DNA of 64,000 nucleotides, taken from assembly GCA_964247975.1 (NCBI GenBank), contig CAXTWH010000022.1:21590-85589 (forward strand), given 5' to 3'. Shown piece after piece: positions 1-8,937 of this stretch. Below the pieces are notes generated by a model that searched no databases, had not been told where the DNA came from, and saw nothing but the letters and a program-made list of their open reading frames with translations. This stretch comes from KBS-96 sp964247975. GTDB lineage: Bacteria; Acidobacteriota; Terriglobia; Bryobacterales; Bryobacteraceae. A program made the translations under genes and the position numbers. The first letter of the stretch is position 1, and every line of letters begins with the position of its first letter.

Positions 1-51
1 GGTCGCTCAACCCGGAAGAGTTTATGATTGTTCGCATAAACTTTTCCCATC

Positions 52-3000
52 ATGACCTGCGCTCAACTGCTTGTTCTTTTAGTACTCGCCGCGCCCGCAT
101 GGGCCGAATCCGGTCTGCTGATGCAGAACCCGACCATGAACAAAACCGAGATCGTCTTCTCTTATGCCGGCGATCTGTGGACCGTGCCCCGCGTGGGGGG
201 CGAAGCGCAGCGCTTAACCACCGGCCCGGGCAAAGAAACCAACCCGATCTTTTCACCCGACGGTAAGACCATTGCCTTTACCGGCGAATACGACGGCAAC
301 ATCGACGTGTTCACGGTTCCTGTTACCGGCGGCATCCCCAAGCGCCTCACTCATCATCCGGACATTGACTCCGCCGTAGGATGGTCGCCCGACGGCGCGC
401 GCATTCTTTTCGTTTCTATGCGCAGCGCCGAAAACGATTCCCCACGGTTTTTCACGGTTTCTGCCGAAGGCGGCTTTCCGACCCCGGTTCCTTTGCCGAT
501 GGCGGTAGAAGGTTGTTACTCGCCCGATGGCAAGCAGATTGCTTATGGTCCGATATTTCATTGGCAGGCTGCCTGGAAGCGTTATCGCGGCGGCCAAACT
601 ACGCCAATCTGGATTGCGAATCTCGCTGATTCTCAAGTGAAGGCAATCCCCCGCGATAATTCCAACGACACCCATCCTATGTGGGTAGGCAGCGACATTT
701 ACTTTTTGTCCGACCGCAGCGGCCCGACCACGCTGTTCCGCTACAACACCGCTTCCGGCAAAGTGTCCCAAGCGATTGAAAACCACGGTCTTGATTTCAA
801 ATCCGCTTCCGCCGGCCCGGACGGTATTGTTTACGAGCAGTTCGGCAGCATCGGCATCTACAGCTTCGCCAACCATCAGGCGCACAAAGTAGATATTCGT
901 ATCTCCGCCGATTTTCCGGAAGTCCGGCCCAGGTTTGTGAAAATCAAGCCGAATCAGATTGCCAATGCCACCATCTCGCCTTCCGGCGCTCGCGCAGTAT
1001 TCGAAGCGCGTGGGGAAGTGCTCACCCTGCCTGCCGAAAAAGGAGCGTTACGCAATCTGACGCATTCGCCCGGCGTCGAAGACCGTAATCCGGTCTGGTC
1101 ACCCGATGGGAAAAGCATCGCCTGGTTTTCCGATGAGAGCGGCGAATACGCTTTGCATATCGGCAATCAGGATGGCCTTGGTGAGTGCAAAAAGATTGAT
1201 CTCGGTAACCCGCACTCCTACTTCTACACGCCCGCGTGGTCGCCCGACAGCAAGAAAATTGTGTTCACGGATAAATGGCTGAACCTTTGGTACGTCGATA
1301 TCGAGAAAGGCGCCAAGATCAAAGCCGGAAGCACTAGTCTGGATGACACGCAACAGGATATGAACCCGGCCTGGTCGCCCGATAGCCGCTGGATTGTTTA
1401 CACAAAGCTGCTGCCCACTTTTTATCACCAGATCTATGTTTACTCTCTTGATACCGGAAAATCCACACCGCTTACTGACGGCATGAGCGACGCGACCTCG
1501 CCAGTATTCGACCGAAGCGGCAAGTACCTGTACTTCACGGCCAGCACGAACATTGGCTTAGCCGCGGGCGGCAACGGCGGTAACTTGTCTTCGATTGAGC
1601 GTCCTAAAACCAGCAACGTGTATGTGATGGTGTTGAGTAAGAAGCTCGGCTCTCCGCTCGCCCCCGAAAGCGACGACGAGAAAGCTGAAGAACCGAAGCC
1701 TGCGGCAACCGCCGGCGACAAAACCAAAACCAACTCCCCCGCGAAAACCGAGATCGACTTTGACGGCATCAGCCAGCGCATTCTTGCTCTGCCTGTAGCA
1801 GAGTTGAACTACCTGAAGCTATGGGCAGGCGCGGAAGGAACGTTGTTCCTGTGGTCCACCGAAACGGTTCAGCTCAAACAGGCGCCGCCTGCCGGTCCCA
1901 TTGATAAGTTCGATCTGAGCAAGCGCAAAACTGAACGCTTTGCGGATGGCGTACAATCCGCCGATCTTTCCGCTTCCGGCGAAAAGATTCTTTATAAGCA
2001 AGGCGAGAAGTGGTTTATCACCGGCACGCAAGCACCCGCCAAACCCGGCGAAGGCGCGCTCAACCTGGACGCGCTGGAAGTGTGGAGCGACCCGCGCGCG
2101 GAATGGAAGCAGATGTACCGTGAAACCTGGCGCATTGAGCGGGATTTCCTGTACGATCCGCACTTCCACGGACTGGACCTGAAACAAACCGAAGCCAGGT
2201 ACGCGCCTTTTGTGGACGGGCTTGCGTCCCGCGCTGACCTGAATTATCTGTTTGAAGAAATGCTCGGTGAACTCACGCTCGGCCATGTGTTTGTGGGTGG
2301 AGGCGATCTGCCTGATGTGAAACATACCAGCGTCGGGCTGCTCGGCGCGGACTACTCGATCGAAAACGGTCGCTACCGGTTCAGCCGCATTTTTAATGGC
2401 GAAAACTGGAACCCGGAGCTGCGCGCCCCGCTGACGCAACCCGGCGTGAACGTGCAGGCGGGCGAATACCTGCTCCGCGTACAGGGGCAGGATGTTCGTC
2501 CGCCCACGGATCTGTATTCCTATTTTGGCGAGACCGCCGGCAAGCCGATTGTGATTACCGTCAGCCCCAACCCGGACGGCTCCGGCGCGCGCGATGTCAC
2601 CGTTGTTCCGGTAGATAACGAAAAAAACCTGCGTCATCTGGCCTGGGTGGAAGATAACCGCCGCAAGGTAGAAATCGCGACCGGCGGCAGGGTGGGTTAC
2701 GTGCATGTTCCCGATACCGGTTTAGACGGCTACACCAGTTTTAATCGCTACTACTTTGCCCAGTCCGACAAGCAGGCCGTGATTGTAGACGAACGCTTCA
2801 ATCACGGCGGCCTGCTCGCCGACTACATCGTGGAACTGTTGAACCGTCAGCTTCTCAGCAAAATTACCTATCGCGAAGGGATTGGAACCACCACTCCTGC
2901 TGCCGCCATTTATGGGCCAAGGGTAATGATCACCAATCAGTTTGCCGGTTCGGGCGGCGATGCCCTGCCCTGGTACTTTCACAAACTCTCGCTTGGCCCT

Positions 3001-3297
3001 CTGGTCGGCAAACGAACCTGGGGCGGGCTGGTCGGCATCAGCGGCTATCCTGACCTGATGGACGGAGGGCACGTCACCGCGCCGCGCGCTGCCATTTACG
3101 GCCTAAATGGCGAATGGGAGGTGGAAAACCATGGCGTTTCGCCCGACTACGATGTGGAACTCGACCCCGCGCAATGGCGGCAAGGCAAAGACACGCAGCT
3201 TGATAAGTCGATTGAGGTAGTTTTGGATCTGCTCCAGAAAAACCCGCCGAAAACTTATCCAAAGCCGGAATATCCGAATTATCATTCAACCAAGTAG
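52..3297 (+). CDS. Secreted tricorn-like S41 family serine protease
   Basis: 1081 residues. The first 18 residues form a signal peptide ending AWA, so the protein is exported. Residues about 25-300 and 300-560 contain repeated WSPDG/FSPDG blades of two beta-propellers. A C1 helical domain follows with a conserved His745 (in LGHVF), then a PDZ-like stretch around 780-870, then the S41 catalytic core with nucleophile Ser967 in GSGGD and a closing GVSPDYDVE motif. This order and the His/Ser positions match archaeal tricorn protease, which trims peptides released by larger proteases; here the likely role is breakdown of imported or periplasmic peptides. A charged, low-complexity insert (about 545-570, rich in E, K, P, T) joins the second propeller to C1. 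The ATG at 52 is chosen because it directly precedes the signal peptide. The next gene downstream is an amino-acid permease, which fits peptide use. Confidence 0.93.
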   Translation: MTCAQLLVLLVLAAPAWAESGLLMQNPTMNKTEIVFSYAGDLWTVPRVGGEAQRLTTGPGKETNPIFSPDGKTIAFTGEYDGNIDVFTVPVTGGIPKRLTHHPDIDSAVGWSPDGARILFVSMRSAENDSPRFFTVSAEGGFPTPVPLPMAVEGCYSPDGKQIAYGPIFHWQAAWKRYRGGQTTPIWIANLADSQVKAIPRDNSNDTHPMWVGSDIYFLSDRSGPTTLFRYNTASGKVSQAIENHGLDFKSASAGPDGIVYEQFGSIGIYSFANHQAHKVDIRISADFPEVRPRFVKIKPNQIANATISPSGARAVFEARGEVLTLPAEKGALRNLTHSPGVEDRNPVWSPDGKSIAWFSDESGEYALHIGNQDGLGECKKIDLGNPHSYFYTPAWSPDSKKIVFTDKWLNLWYVDIEKGAKIKAGSTSLDDTQQDMNPAWSPDSRWIVYTKLLPTFYHQIYVYSLDTGKSTPLTDGMSDATSPVFDRSGKYLYFTASTNIGLAAGGNGGNLSSIERPKTSNVYVMVLSKKLGSPLAPESDDEKAEEPKPAATAGDKTKTNSPAKTEIDFDGISQRILALPVAELNYLKLWAGAEGTLFLWSTETVQLKQAPPAGPIDKFDLSKRKTERFADGVQSADLSASGEKILYKQGEKWFITGTQAPAKPGEGALNLDALEVWSDPRAEWKQMYRETWRIERDFLYDPHFHGLDLKQTEARYAPFVDGLASRADLNYLFEEMLGELTLGHVFVGGGDLPDVKHTSVGLLGADYSIENGRYRFSRIFNGENWNPELRAPLTQPGVNVQAGEYLLRVQGQDVRPPTDLYSYFGETAGKPIVITVSPNPDGSGARDVTVVPVDNEKNLRHLAWVEDNRRKVEIATGGRVGYVHVPDTGLDGYTSFNRYYFAQSDKQAVIVDERFNHGGLLADYIVELLNRQLLSKITYREGIGTTTPAAAIYGPRVMITNQFAGSGGDALPWYFHKLSLGPLVGKRTWGGLVGISGYPDLMDGGHVTAPRAAIYGLNGEWEVENHGVSPDYDVELDPAQWRQGKDTQLDKSIEVVLDLLQKNPPKTYPKPEYPNYHSTK

Positions 3298-3432
3298 CAG
3301 CATCAGAAACAAACTATATCCAATAAACCTGCCTGATTGTGCTATCTTCGCTGTTTAACTTTTGTTTCTCCGTCCTTTGCCGGCCACGCTGACGACAAGG
3401 CAAGGGTAAACGCACACTGTTGAGGTGGATAT

Positions 3433-4911
3433 TTGAGCCTTCTTGCAACCAAGCCGATGGAACGCATCCTCGCGGAAGCGGATGACACGGAGCATTCTTT
3501 AAAGCGAACTCTGGGACCGGTCGCGCTGATTGCGCTCGGCATCGGCGCGGTAATCGGGGCTGGCATCTTTACGCTGGCCGGCAAGGCTGCCGCCGATCAT
3601 GCCGGCCCGGCCATTGTTCTTTCTTTCGTGCTCGCCGCCATCGGCTGCGGTTTTGCCGGTCTCTGCTACAGCGAATTTTCCACCATGATCCCCATCGCCG
3701 GCAGCGCATACACTTACGCTTACGCCACCCTGGGCGAACTGCTGGCCTGGATCATCGGTTGGGATCTGGTGTTGGAATACGCCATCGGCGCGGCCACCGT
3801 TTCGGTCGGCTGGTCGGGCCATGTACTCGATCTGCTGCGCCGGTTCGGCATCGATATTCCACTGCAATATGCTACCTCGCCTTTCGAAATGGTAAAGCTT
3901 GCTGACGGCACGATGGCGCATGGCATTGCGAACTTCCCGGCCATCCTCATTCTGCTGCTGATGACGCTGGTGCTCATTGTCGGCATTCAGGAATCGGCCA
4001 CGGTGAACACAGTGATCGTCATTTTGAAAGTCAGCGTGGTCATCTTCTTTATTCTGATCGGCTGGGCTTACATGAACGGCGCGAACCATCATCCGTTTAT
4101 TCCCGCCAACACCGGAACCTGGGGACAGTTCGGCTGGAGCGGCATTCTGCGCGGTTCCGGCGTCATCTTTTTTGCCTACATCGGCTTCGATGCGGTTTCC
4201 ACCGCCGCGCAGGAAACCAAAAATCCGCAGCGAGACATGCCCATCGGCATCATCGGCTCGCTGCTGGTCTGCACCATTCTGTTCATCTTGTATTCTTTTG
4301 TGCTGACCGGTATCGTCAGTTACCATACCTTCCAGGACCCGCGTTATTACGCCGCGCCTATTACTGCCGCGCTGGCAAAAATGCCTTTTCCCTGGCTCGG
4401 CGTTGCGATGGATCTCGCCATCATCGCTGGTTTAACGTCCGTCATTCTGGTGATGCTTCTGGGCCAAAGCCGCGTGTTTTATTCCATGTCGCACGATGGC
4501 TTGCTGCCCCGCATATTTTCTGTTGTTCATCCTAAATTCCGCACGCCTTGGCTTTCCAATCTGTTGATGCTTGTCTTTGTCGGCATCTTCGGCGGACTCG
4601 TTCCGATCGGCACTTTAGGTGAGATGACCAGCATCGGAACCTTGTTTGCCTTCGATATCGTCTGCGCCGGAATTATTGTGATGCGCCGCACCCGCCCCGA
4701 CCTGCCGCGCGCTTTCAAAACTCCTTTAGTGCCGCTGGTGCCGATCTTGGGTATTCTATTCAACTCGCTGATGATCTTCAGCTTGGGCGTGGATAACTGG
4801 CTGCGGCTGATCATCTGGCTCGTGATCGGTCTAGCGATTTACTTCGGCTACAGTCGCTATCACAGCAAATTAACAGCGGACGAAGCCCGGCAAGCCGCCA
4901 AAATCGGCTAA
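3433..4911 (+). CDS. APC superfamily amino acid permease (cationic amino acid transporter type)
   Basis: 492 residues with about 12 hydrophobic helices. The TM1 motif GIGAVIGAGIF (residues about 36-46) is the substrate-binding glycine-rich turn of APC transporters, and the overall pattern fits the CAT/YhdG-like branch that imports amino acids by proton coupling in the inner membrane. The start is TTG at 3433, favoured because GAGGTGG lies about 5 bases upstream; the first ATG is at 3460 and has no such site. It follows the tricorn-like protease by 135 bp, so the two may serve peptide breakdown and amino-acid uptake together, although that link is inference. The stop overlaps the stop of the convergent Uma2 gene by 4 bp. 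Confidence 0.92.
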   Translation: MSLLATKPMERILAEADDTEHSLKRTLGPVALIALGIGAVIGAGIFTLAGKAAADHAGPAIVLSFVLAAIGCGFAGLCYSEFSTMIPIAGSAYTYAYATLGELLAWIIGWDLVLEYAIGAATVSVGWSGHVLDLLRRFGIDIPLQYATSPFEMVKLADGTMAHGIANFPAILILLLMTLVLIVGIQESATVNTVIVILKVSVVIFFILIGWAYMNGANHHPFIPANTGTWGQFGWSGILRGSGVIFFAYIGFDAVSTAAQETKNPQRDMPIGIIGSLLVCTILFILYSFVLTGIVSYHTFQDPRYYAAPITAALAKMPFPWLGVAMDLAIIAGLTSVILVMLLGQSRVFYSMSHDGLLPRIFSVVHPKFRTPWLSNLLMLVFVGIFGGLVPIGTLGEMTSIGTLFAFDIVCAGIIVMRRTRPDLPRAFKTPLVPLVPILGILFNSLMIFSLGVDNWLRLIIWLVIGLAIYFGYSRYHSKLTADEARQAAKIG

Positions 4912-5477
4912 ACCAAAATGTTTTCGTAAATGTTCTGTAAAGCAAGCTTGGCCGGAACGTTTTGGAAGCTGATCTCATCACTCCGTTTCACGTACTCCCG
5001 AAGTGTCCAAAACCCCGGCTCCTGGTAGCAAAAATGCTCTACGCTCACCCGGTCTTGAGCGATTAAAAGGTACTCCCGGAAGGAAGGCAGACTGCGATAA
5101 TAATTAAACTTCTTACCGTGATCGTAGTCCTCGGTAGAAGGGGAAAGAACCTCAATCACGAGCAGCGGATTAAGAAGCGTATCGTCGCTTTCGCCTAAGT
5201 ACTGTTCTTCTCCGCAAGTCACTAACACCTCGGGATACACATACGCAGTTTTTGCAGGAATAAAGACGCGACACTCCGGGCCATCTACCCGGCAAGAAGA
5301 TCCGGCGAGATGAATCCTCAAATTACTCGTAAGATTTAACACAACATTACGATGGTTCTTACTGGCTTTCGCCATCGCAAATATTTCGCCTTCGACGTAC
5401 TCATTGCGAAACTCTGATTGGTTGTCCAGAACAAGATATTCTTCCGGAGTGAGGTAGGTTTTTGAAGCGGTAGACAT
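4908..5477 (-). CDS. Uma2 family (DUF820) PD-(D/E)XK nuclease-like protein
   Basis: 189 residues. The Uma2 family has a restriction-endonuclease-like fold. Visible landmarks are LTPEEYLVLD near the start, PEV in place of the usual PD motif, and the conserved EVLSPST block followed by a Lys (GKKFNYYRSL) that forms the E-x-K part of the active site. The family is hugely expanded in cyanobacteria and some acidobacteria and its physiological role is unknown. The ATG at 5477 has an AGGAGA ribosome site 5 bases upstream. The 3' end overlaps the convergent permease by 4 bp. The Asp-to-Glu change in the PD motif is conservative, so activity may be kept. Confidence 0.85.
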   Translation of the reverse strand: MSTASKTYLTPEEYLVLDNQSEFRNEYVEGEIFAMAKASKNHRNVVLNLTSNLRIHLAGSSCRVDGPECRVFIPAKTAYVYPEVLVTCGEEQYLGESDDTLLNPLLVIEVLSPSTEDYDHGKKFNYYRSLPSFREYLLIAQDRVSVEHFCYQEPGFWTLREYVKRSDEISFQNVPAKLALQNIYENILV

Positions 5478-5540
5478 ACATCTCCTGCGATCAACAGACG
5501 TTCTGTTTTCACTTTACCTTCACTACAGAAAGTTAAAACA

Positions 5541-5572
5541 AAAAACGCCGCTGATCTCTCAACGGCGTTTTC
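5541..5572 (-). terminator. Rho-independent terminator of the TonB receptor gene
   Basis: On the minus strand a 9-bp stem AAAACGCCG / CGGCGTTTT with a 12-base loop is followed by a T-rich tract. It lies 20 bp beyond the stop of the TonB receptor gene and before the Uma2 gene, so it should separate these two transcripts. Confidence 0.8.
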
Positions 5573-5591
5573 GCTTGGTTCACTTTCTTTT

Positions 5592-8500
5592 CTAAAACAC
5601 GTACTTCAATGCAAACTGAATATTACGTTCGCCTTGGGAGGAGTTGATTTGGCCGAGCGTTGATCCGACCGTGGTGTTCGGCGCGTTCAGAATCACTGTA
5701 TTGGTGAAATTGATTCCTTCAGCGCGCAGTTCAACATACTGATGTTCTGTAATCGCAAACTGCTTGGTCAGGCTCAGGTCCGCCGTGTGCAGGCCGGGTC
5801 CGCGAGTTGTTCCCACGCCGCAAGTGCCGAAAGAGTTTGGTGATTCAACAGCATAAGCAGTCGGGTCGAACCATTGATAGCCGCCGGTGCCGATATTGCG
5901 TGTTCCGAAAGTATGCTGCTGCCCGATGCAGTTCGCTAACTGGTTCGGATTGTGCACGCCACTATTGTCTATGCCGGAATCGATCGTCAGCGGGAAGCCG
6001 CCGCGCCAGTTCACAATCGCGTTAATCTGCCAGTCGCCGACCGCGGCATTCACCGCTTTGTTCAGGTTCGTTCCAAATTTCCGTCCGCGCCCGAAGGGAA
6101 GATCGTAGGTAACAAATCCATTGAAGGCATGGGGAACATCGTAGTAACAGGGGCCATAATTCAAATGGGAGTTATAACTGTCCTGCCAGTAATACCAATT
6201 GCCCACCGCTTGGCCGTAGCCGCCGTAATAGCCTACTGCGTTTGAAAGGCACTTCGACCACGTATAGTTCGCCTGGAACTCCAAGCCGCTTGCCAATCGC
6301 TTCACCAGCGANNNNNNNNNNNNNNNNNNNNNNNNNNNNNNNNNNNNNNNNNNNNNNNNNNNNNNNNNNNNNNNNNNNNNNNNNNNNNNNNNNNNNNNNN
6401 NNNNNNNNNNNTTGATGTTGTCTGCGGTGCTCGCGCCGAAAATGGTGTAGCCTTGCGCCAGCGTGGACGGGGTCTGGCCCGCCGCGTAGTTGACATTGTG
6501 TTCAGTAGCGAAAGGCGGATTCAACGTTAGCCGCAGATTAGTGCCGGTCCCTTCCAGGAAGTTCGAAAGCGTGTAAGCGGCCCGAATCACCGTGCTGGAA
6601 TTAGGGCTGAAAGCCAACCCAATGCGCGGCTGAAAATTAGTAAGGCCGTTGTACTGATTTACCAACGCCTGGCTGTTTCCGTTCTGGCCGGCAATTTGAA
6701 GCTGGCCGGTGATTTCGTCGAAATTAGCCTGCCGGTTTTTCACTTCCACCCAGGGCGTATGGAGTTCCCATCGGACTCCTAAGTTCAACGTCAACTGCGA
6801 TGTAACCCGCCAATCGTCCTGAACGAAAGCGCCATAGATAGTGGATCGCTGGCCCCAAGTGCCGCCCGCAATTCCACCTTGCACGTTATACGGATTACCG
6901 GTCAGAAAGTCGGCTTCCGCCGCACCGGTATACTGCCCGTTGAACCCGAACTGGCCGGCGATACCCGCATTGCCGGAATAAAAGGTGTTGATGCGATCGC
7001 GAAAAGCTTGAAATCCGGTGCGAAGCGTGTGCGCCCCGCGCGAAATCACCACCGTGTCCTCAGCCTGGCCCACGGTGTCGGCGAATTGCTGGAAGACTTC
7101 AGGGTTTCCAAAGGCAGTACCGACAGTAGCTAGATTGCCGCTGTTAAAAACAAAACCGGGCAGCACTGTCGTGGGAACGCCGGGAATGCCGACACTCGCT
7201 GCCGAAAGCGCGGTTCCGCTCAAAGCGCCAGTGATGATGGGCAGATAATTTACGCCGATGCGCGCTTCATTCACCACAGTCGGAGTGAATGTTCGCGTGT
7301 AGTTCACTACTCCGTTAAAAGTAGGAAATACGCTATCGCTGTTGTACAACAGCGGAATGCTGTTTGTAACCGGGTTGTCAATATGCGCCTGCGAATAGCG
7401 TCCGAAAACATGGTCTTTATCGGAAGCGTTCCAATCCAAACGGATATCGCCTTGGTCCTGATTGGTGTACTGGTGCGTGGTGTTAACGGAGTTATTGATG
7501 AGACTGCCGTTGGTAGGCTGCGGGTATAACGACGAGTTCACAATCGCCGACGCTTGCGGACTCACCAAACCCGCCGCGAGCAAATTGTTATTGGGGATTG
7601 CCGCGCCCGTCTTAGGATTTTTTAATTGAATTCCTTGCTGTGTCAGCAACTGCGAAAAATCGCCTTGGCGTTCCGCCGTGGTCAATACGGTGAAAACGCT
7701 GCTCGTCGCCGGCTGATCGTAGCGCGAACCCTGGTAATCCGCGAAAAAGAACAGCTTGTCGCGAATAATGCGTCCGCCGAGGGCTGCGCCGAACTCGTTC
7801 CAGCGCAGCAGCGGCCGCGACAGCCCGGCCCAGTTGTTGCCCCAGTTGTTTGCGTTCAGTTTGTCGTTGCGAATAAACTCAAAAGCGTCGCCGTGGAACG
7901 CGTTCGCGCCGCTCTTCGTGCTGACGCTGATGATGCCGCCCATGAAGTTGCCGAACTCAGCCGAAGCATTCTGGGTAATCATGTTGAATTCCTGAATGGA
8001 ATCGACGCTGGGCGTATAACCGACGGCGTTTTCTGAAATTTGGTTATTGTCCATACCATCCAACAGAAAATTATCCGTCTGCTCGCGGTTTCCATTCACT
8101 AGCGGACGTCCGCCGTTAAAGGTGGACTGCGCTCCGGTAAAAGTGGATGGATTTGTAGTCACTGTGCCGGGCGCAAGCAGCGTCAACTGCACATAATTCC
8201 GCGTCGCCAGCGGCAGTTGCGCATTCGTTTTCGCATCCAGCACCGTTCCCAACTGCGTGGATTCGGTTTGTAAGATCGGCGCGGCGCTGTTTACTTCCAC
8301 TGTCTGGTTCACGTCGCCCACTTGCAGCGGAAAATCGATACGGGCGTTCTGATTTAATTGCAGAACCACCTCGTTCTTTACCGCCGCTTGAAATCCGGGT
8401 GCTTCCACCCGCACCTGGTAACGCCCGACAGGGATGCGCGGCAAACTGTAATTTCCATCGGTATTCGCGGTCGCGGTATATTCAAAGCCGCGATCCAAAT

Positions 8501-8684
8501 CCTTTACCGTTACCTTCGCCTGCGTAACGGCAGATCCAGAAGGATCGGTCACGGTTCCCGAAATAGCAGCAGTCACTTCCTGCGCTTGCATGGCGCTGGA
8601 GGACAAGAAGAGCGTACACACTGCCCAAACTAGAAATAGCGTTTGGTAAGTGAATAAACGAAGCCTGTACAATCCTGAACTCAT
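5592..8684 (-). CDS. TonB-dependent receptor, Oar-like, with carboxypeptidase-regulatory N-terminal domain (contains assembly gap)
   Basis: An outer-membrane transporter or adhesion-like barrel. Residues 1-35 are a signal peptide ending AMQAQE. Residues about 38-120 form a CarboxypepD_reg-like beta-sandwich (SGTVTDPSGSAV, DGNYSLPRIPVGRY). A plug domain follows (NGNREQTDNFLLDGMDNNQ) and then a large barrel that ends in aromatic Phe (ALKYVF), the usual outer-membrane signal. The family is the Oar-type receptor much expanded in acidobacteria; substrates are generally unknown. A 100-N scaffold gap sits in the barrel region. Both flanks are coding in one frame, but homologues usually have roughly a hundred residues between these landmarks, so the real gap is probably longer than shown. 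The gene faces a hybrid histidine kinase at 8938, a likely regulator. Confidence 0.93.
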   Translation of the reverse strand: MSSGLYRLRLFTYQTLFLVWAVCTLFLSSSAMQAQEVTAAISGTVTDPSGSAVTQAKVTVKDLDRGFEYTATANTDGNYSLPRIPVGRYQVRVEAPGFQAAVKNEVVLQLNQNARIDFPLQVGDVNQTVEVNSAAPILQTESTQLGTVLDAKTNAQLPLATRNYVQLTLLAPGTVTTNPSTFTGAQSTFNGGRPLVNGNREQTDNFLLDGMDNNQISENAVGYTPSVDSIQEFNMITQNASAEFGNFMGGIISVSTKSGANAFHGDAFEFIRNDKLNANNWGNNWAGLSRPLLRWNEFGAALGGRIIRDKLFFFADYQGSRYDQPATSSVFTVLTTAERQGDFSQLLTQQGIQLKNPKTGAAIPNNNLLAAGLVSPQASAIVNSSLYPQPTNGSLINNSVNTTHQYTNQDQGDIRLDWNASDKDHVFGRYSQAHIDNPVTNSIPLLYNSDSVFPTFNGVVNYTRTFTPTVVNEARIGVNYLPIITGALSGTALSAASVGIPGVPTTVLPGFVFNSGNLATVGTAFGNPEVFQQFADTVGQAEDTVVISRGAHTLRTGFQAFRDRINTFYSGNAGIAGQFGFNGQYTGAAEADFLTGNPYNVQGGIAGGTWGQRSTIYGAFVQDDWRVTSQLTLNLGVRWELHTPWVEVKNRQANFDEITGQLQIAGQNGNSQALVNQYNGLTNFQPRIGLAFSPNSSTVIRAAYTLSNFLEGTGTNLRLTLNPPFATEHNVNYAAGQTPSTLAQGYTIFGASTADNIXXXXXXXXXXXXXXXXXXXXXXXXXXXXXXXXXXSLVKRLASGLEFQANYTWSKCLSNAVGYYGGYGQAVGNWYYWQDSYNSHLNYGPCYYDVPHAFNGFVTYDLPFGRGRKFGTNLNKAVNAAVGDWQINAIVNWRGGFPLTIDSGIDNSGVHNPNQLANCIGQQHTFGTRNIGTGGYQWFDPTAYAVESPNSFGTCGVGTTRGPGLHTADLSLTKQFAITEHQYVELRAEGINFTNTVILNAPNTTVGSTLGQINSSQGERNIQFALKYVF
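6312..6411. other. Scaffold gap of 100 N
   Basis: Exactly 100 undetermined bases, the conventional placeholder for a gap of unknown size. It lies inside the TonB receptor gene between the ADNI segment and SLVKRLASG. The coding frame continues across it as drawn, but this could be chance. Confidence 0.99.
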
Positions 8685-8937
8685 AGAACTCCCTTGAAAA
8701 ATAAAGCCTTTACGCGATTGTAGGATTGCTGCTTATCGATGTCAAGCAAAAGCAAGCATAAGTAAGCAAAGCACGTCGTGTGATCAGACAATCCTTACGT
8801 ATGACCGTTCCGCAACCAAGCTAATGTTATTGTAGATTCAACGTAGTTAAATCTACAAACTTCAATCAGGATATGTTCGCCCCACGCCAGTTGCCTAGTA
8901 GCTACTGAAATTTCCGAAAACACCCGATAGAGATCCA
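8685..8937. promoter_or_regulatory. Divergent promoter region with a perfect 9-bp palindrome
   Basis: This 253-bp spacer separates the TonB receptor (minus) from the hybrid kinase (plus). TTGTAGATT at 8830-8838 and AATCTACAA at 8850-8858 form a perfect inverted repeat with an 11-base centre, on the kinase side of the spacer. Half-site spacing is compatible with a dimeric regulator or with a hairpin in the leader RNA. An AAGCA-rich stretch lies at about 8740-8772. No clear sigma-70 hexamers could be fixed. Confidence 0.45.

Noticed and set aside
1819..2706. 295-codon open frame on the minus strand
   Set aside because: It lies entirely opposite the catalytic half of the tricorn-like protease and shows no family pattern.
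3499..4326. 275-codon open frame on the minus strand
   Set aside because: It is the complement of membrane-helix codons of the permease, giving a His/Asp/Gln-rich product without meaning.
8740..8775. AAGCA-rich short repeats as a regulatory array or CRISPR-like repeat
   Set aside because: The units are only 5 bases with irregular spacing, so they are simple low-complexity sequence. No CRISPR array was seen anywhere in the window.
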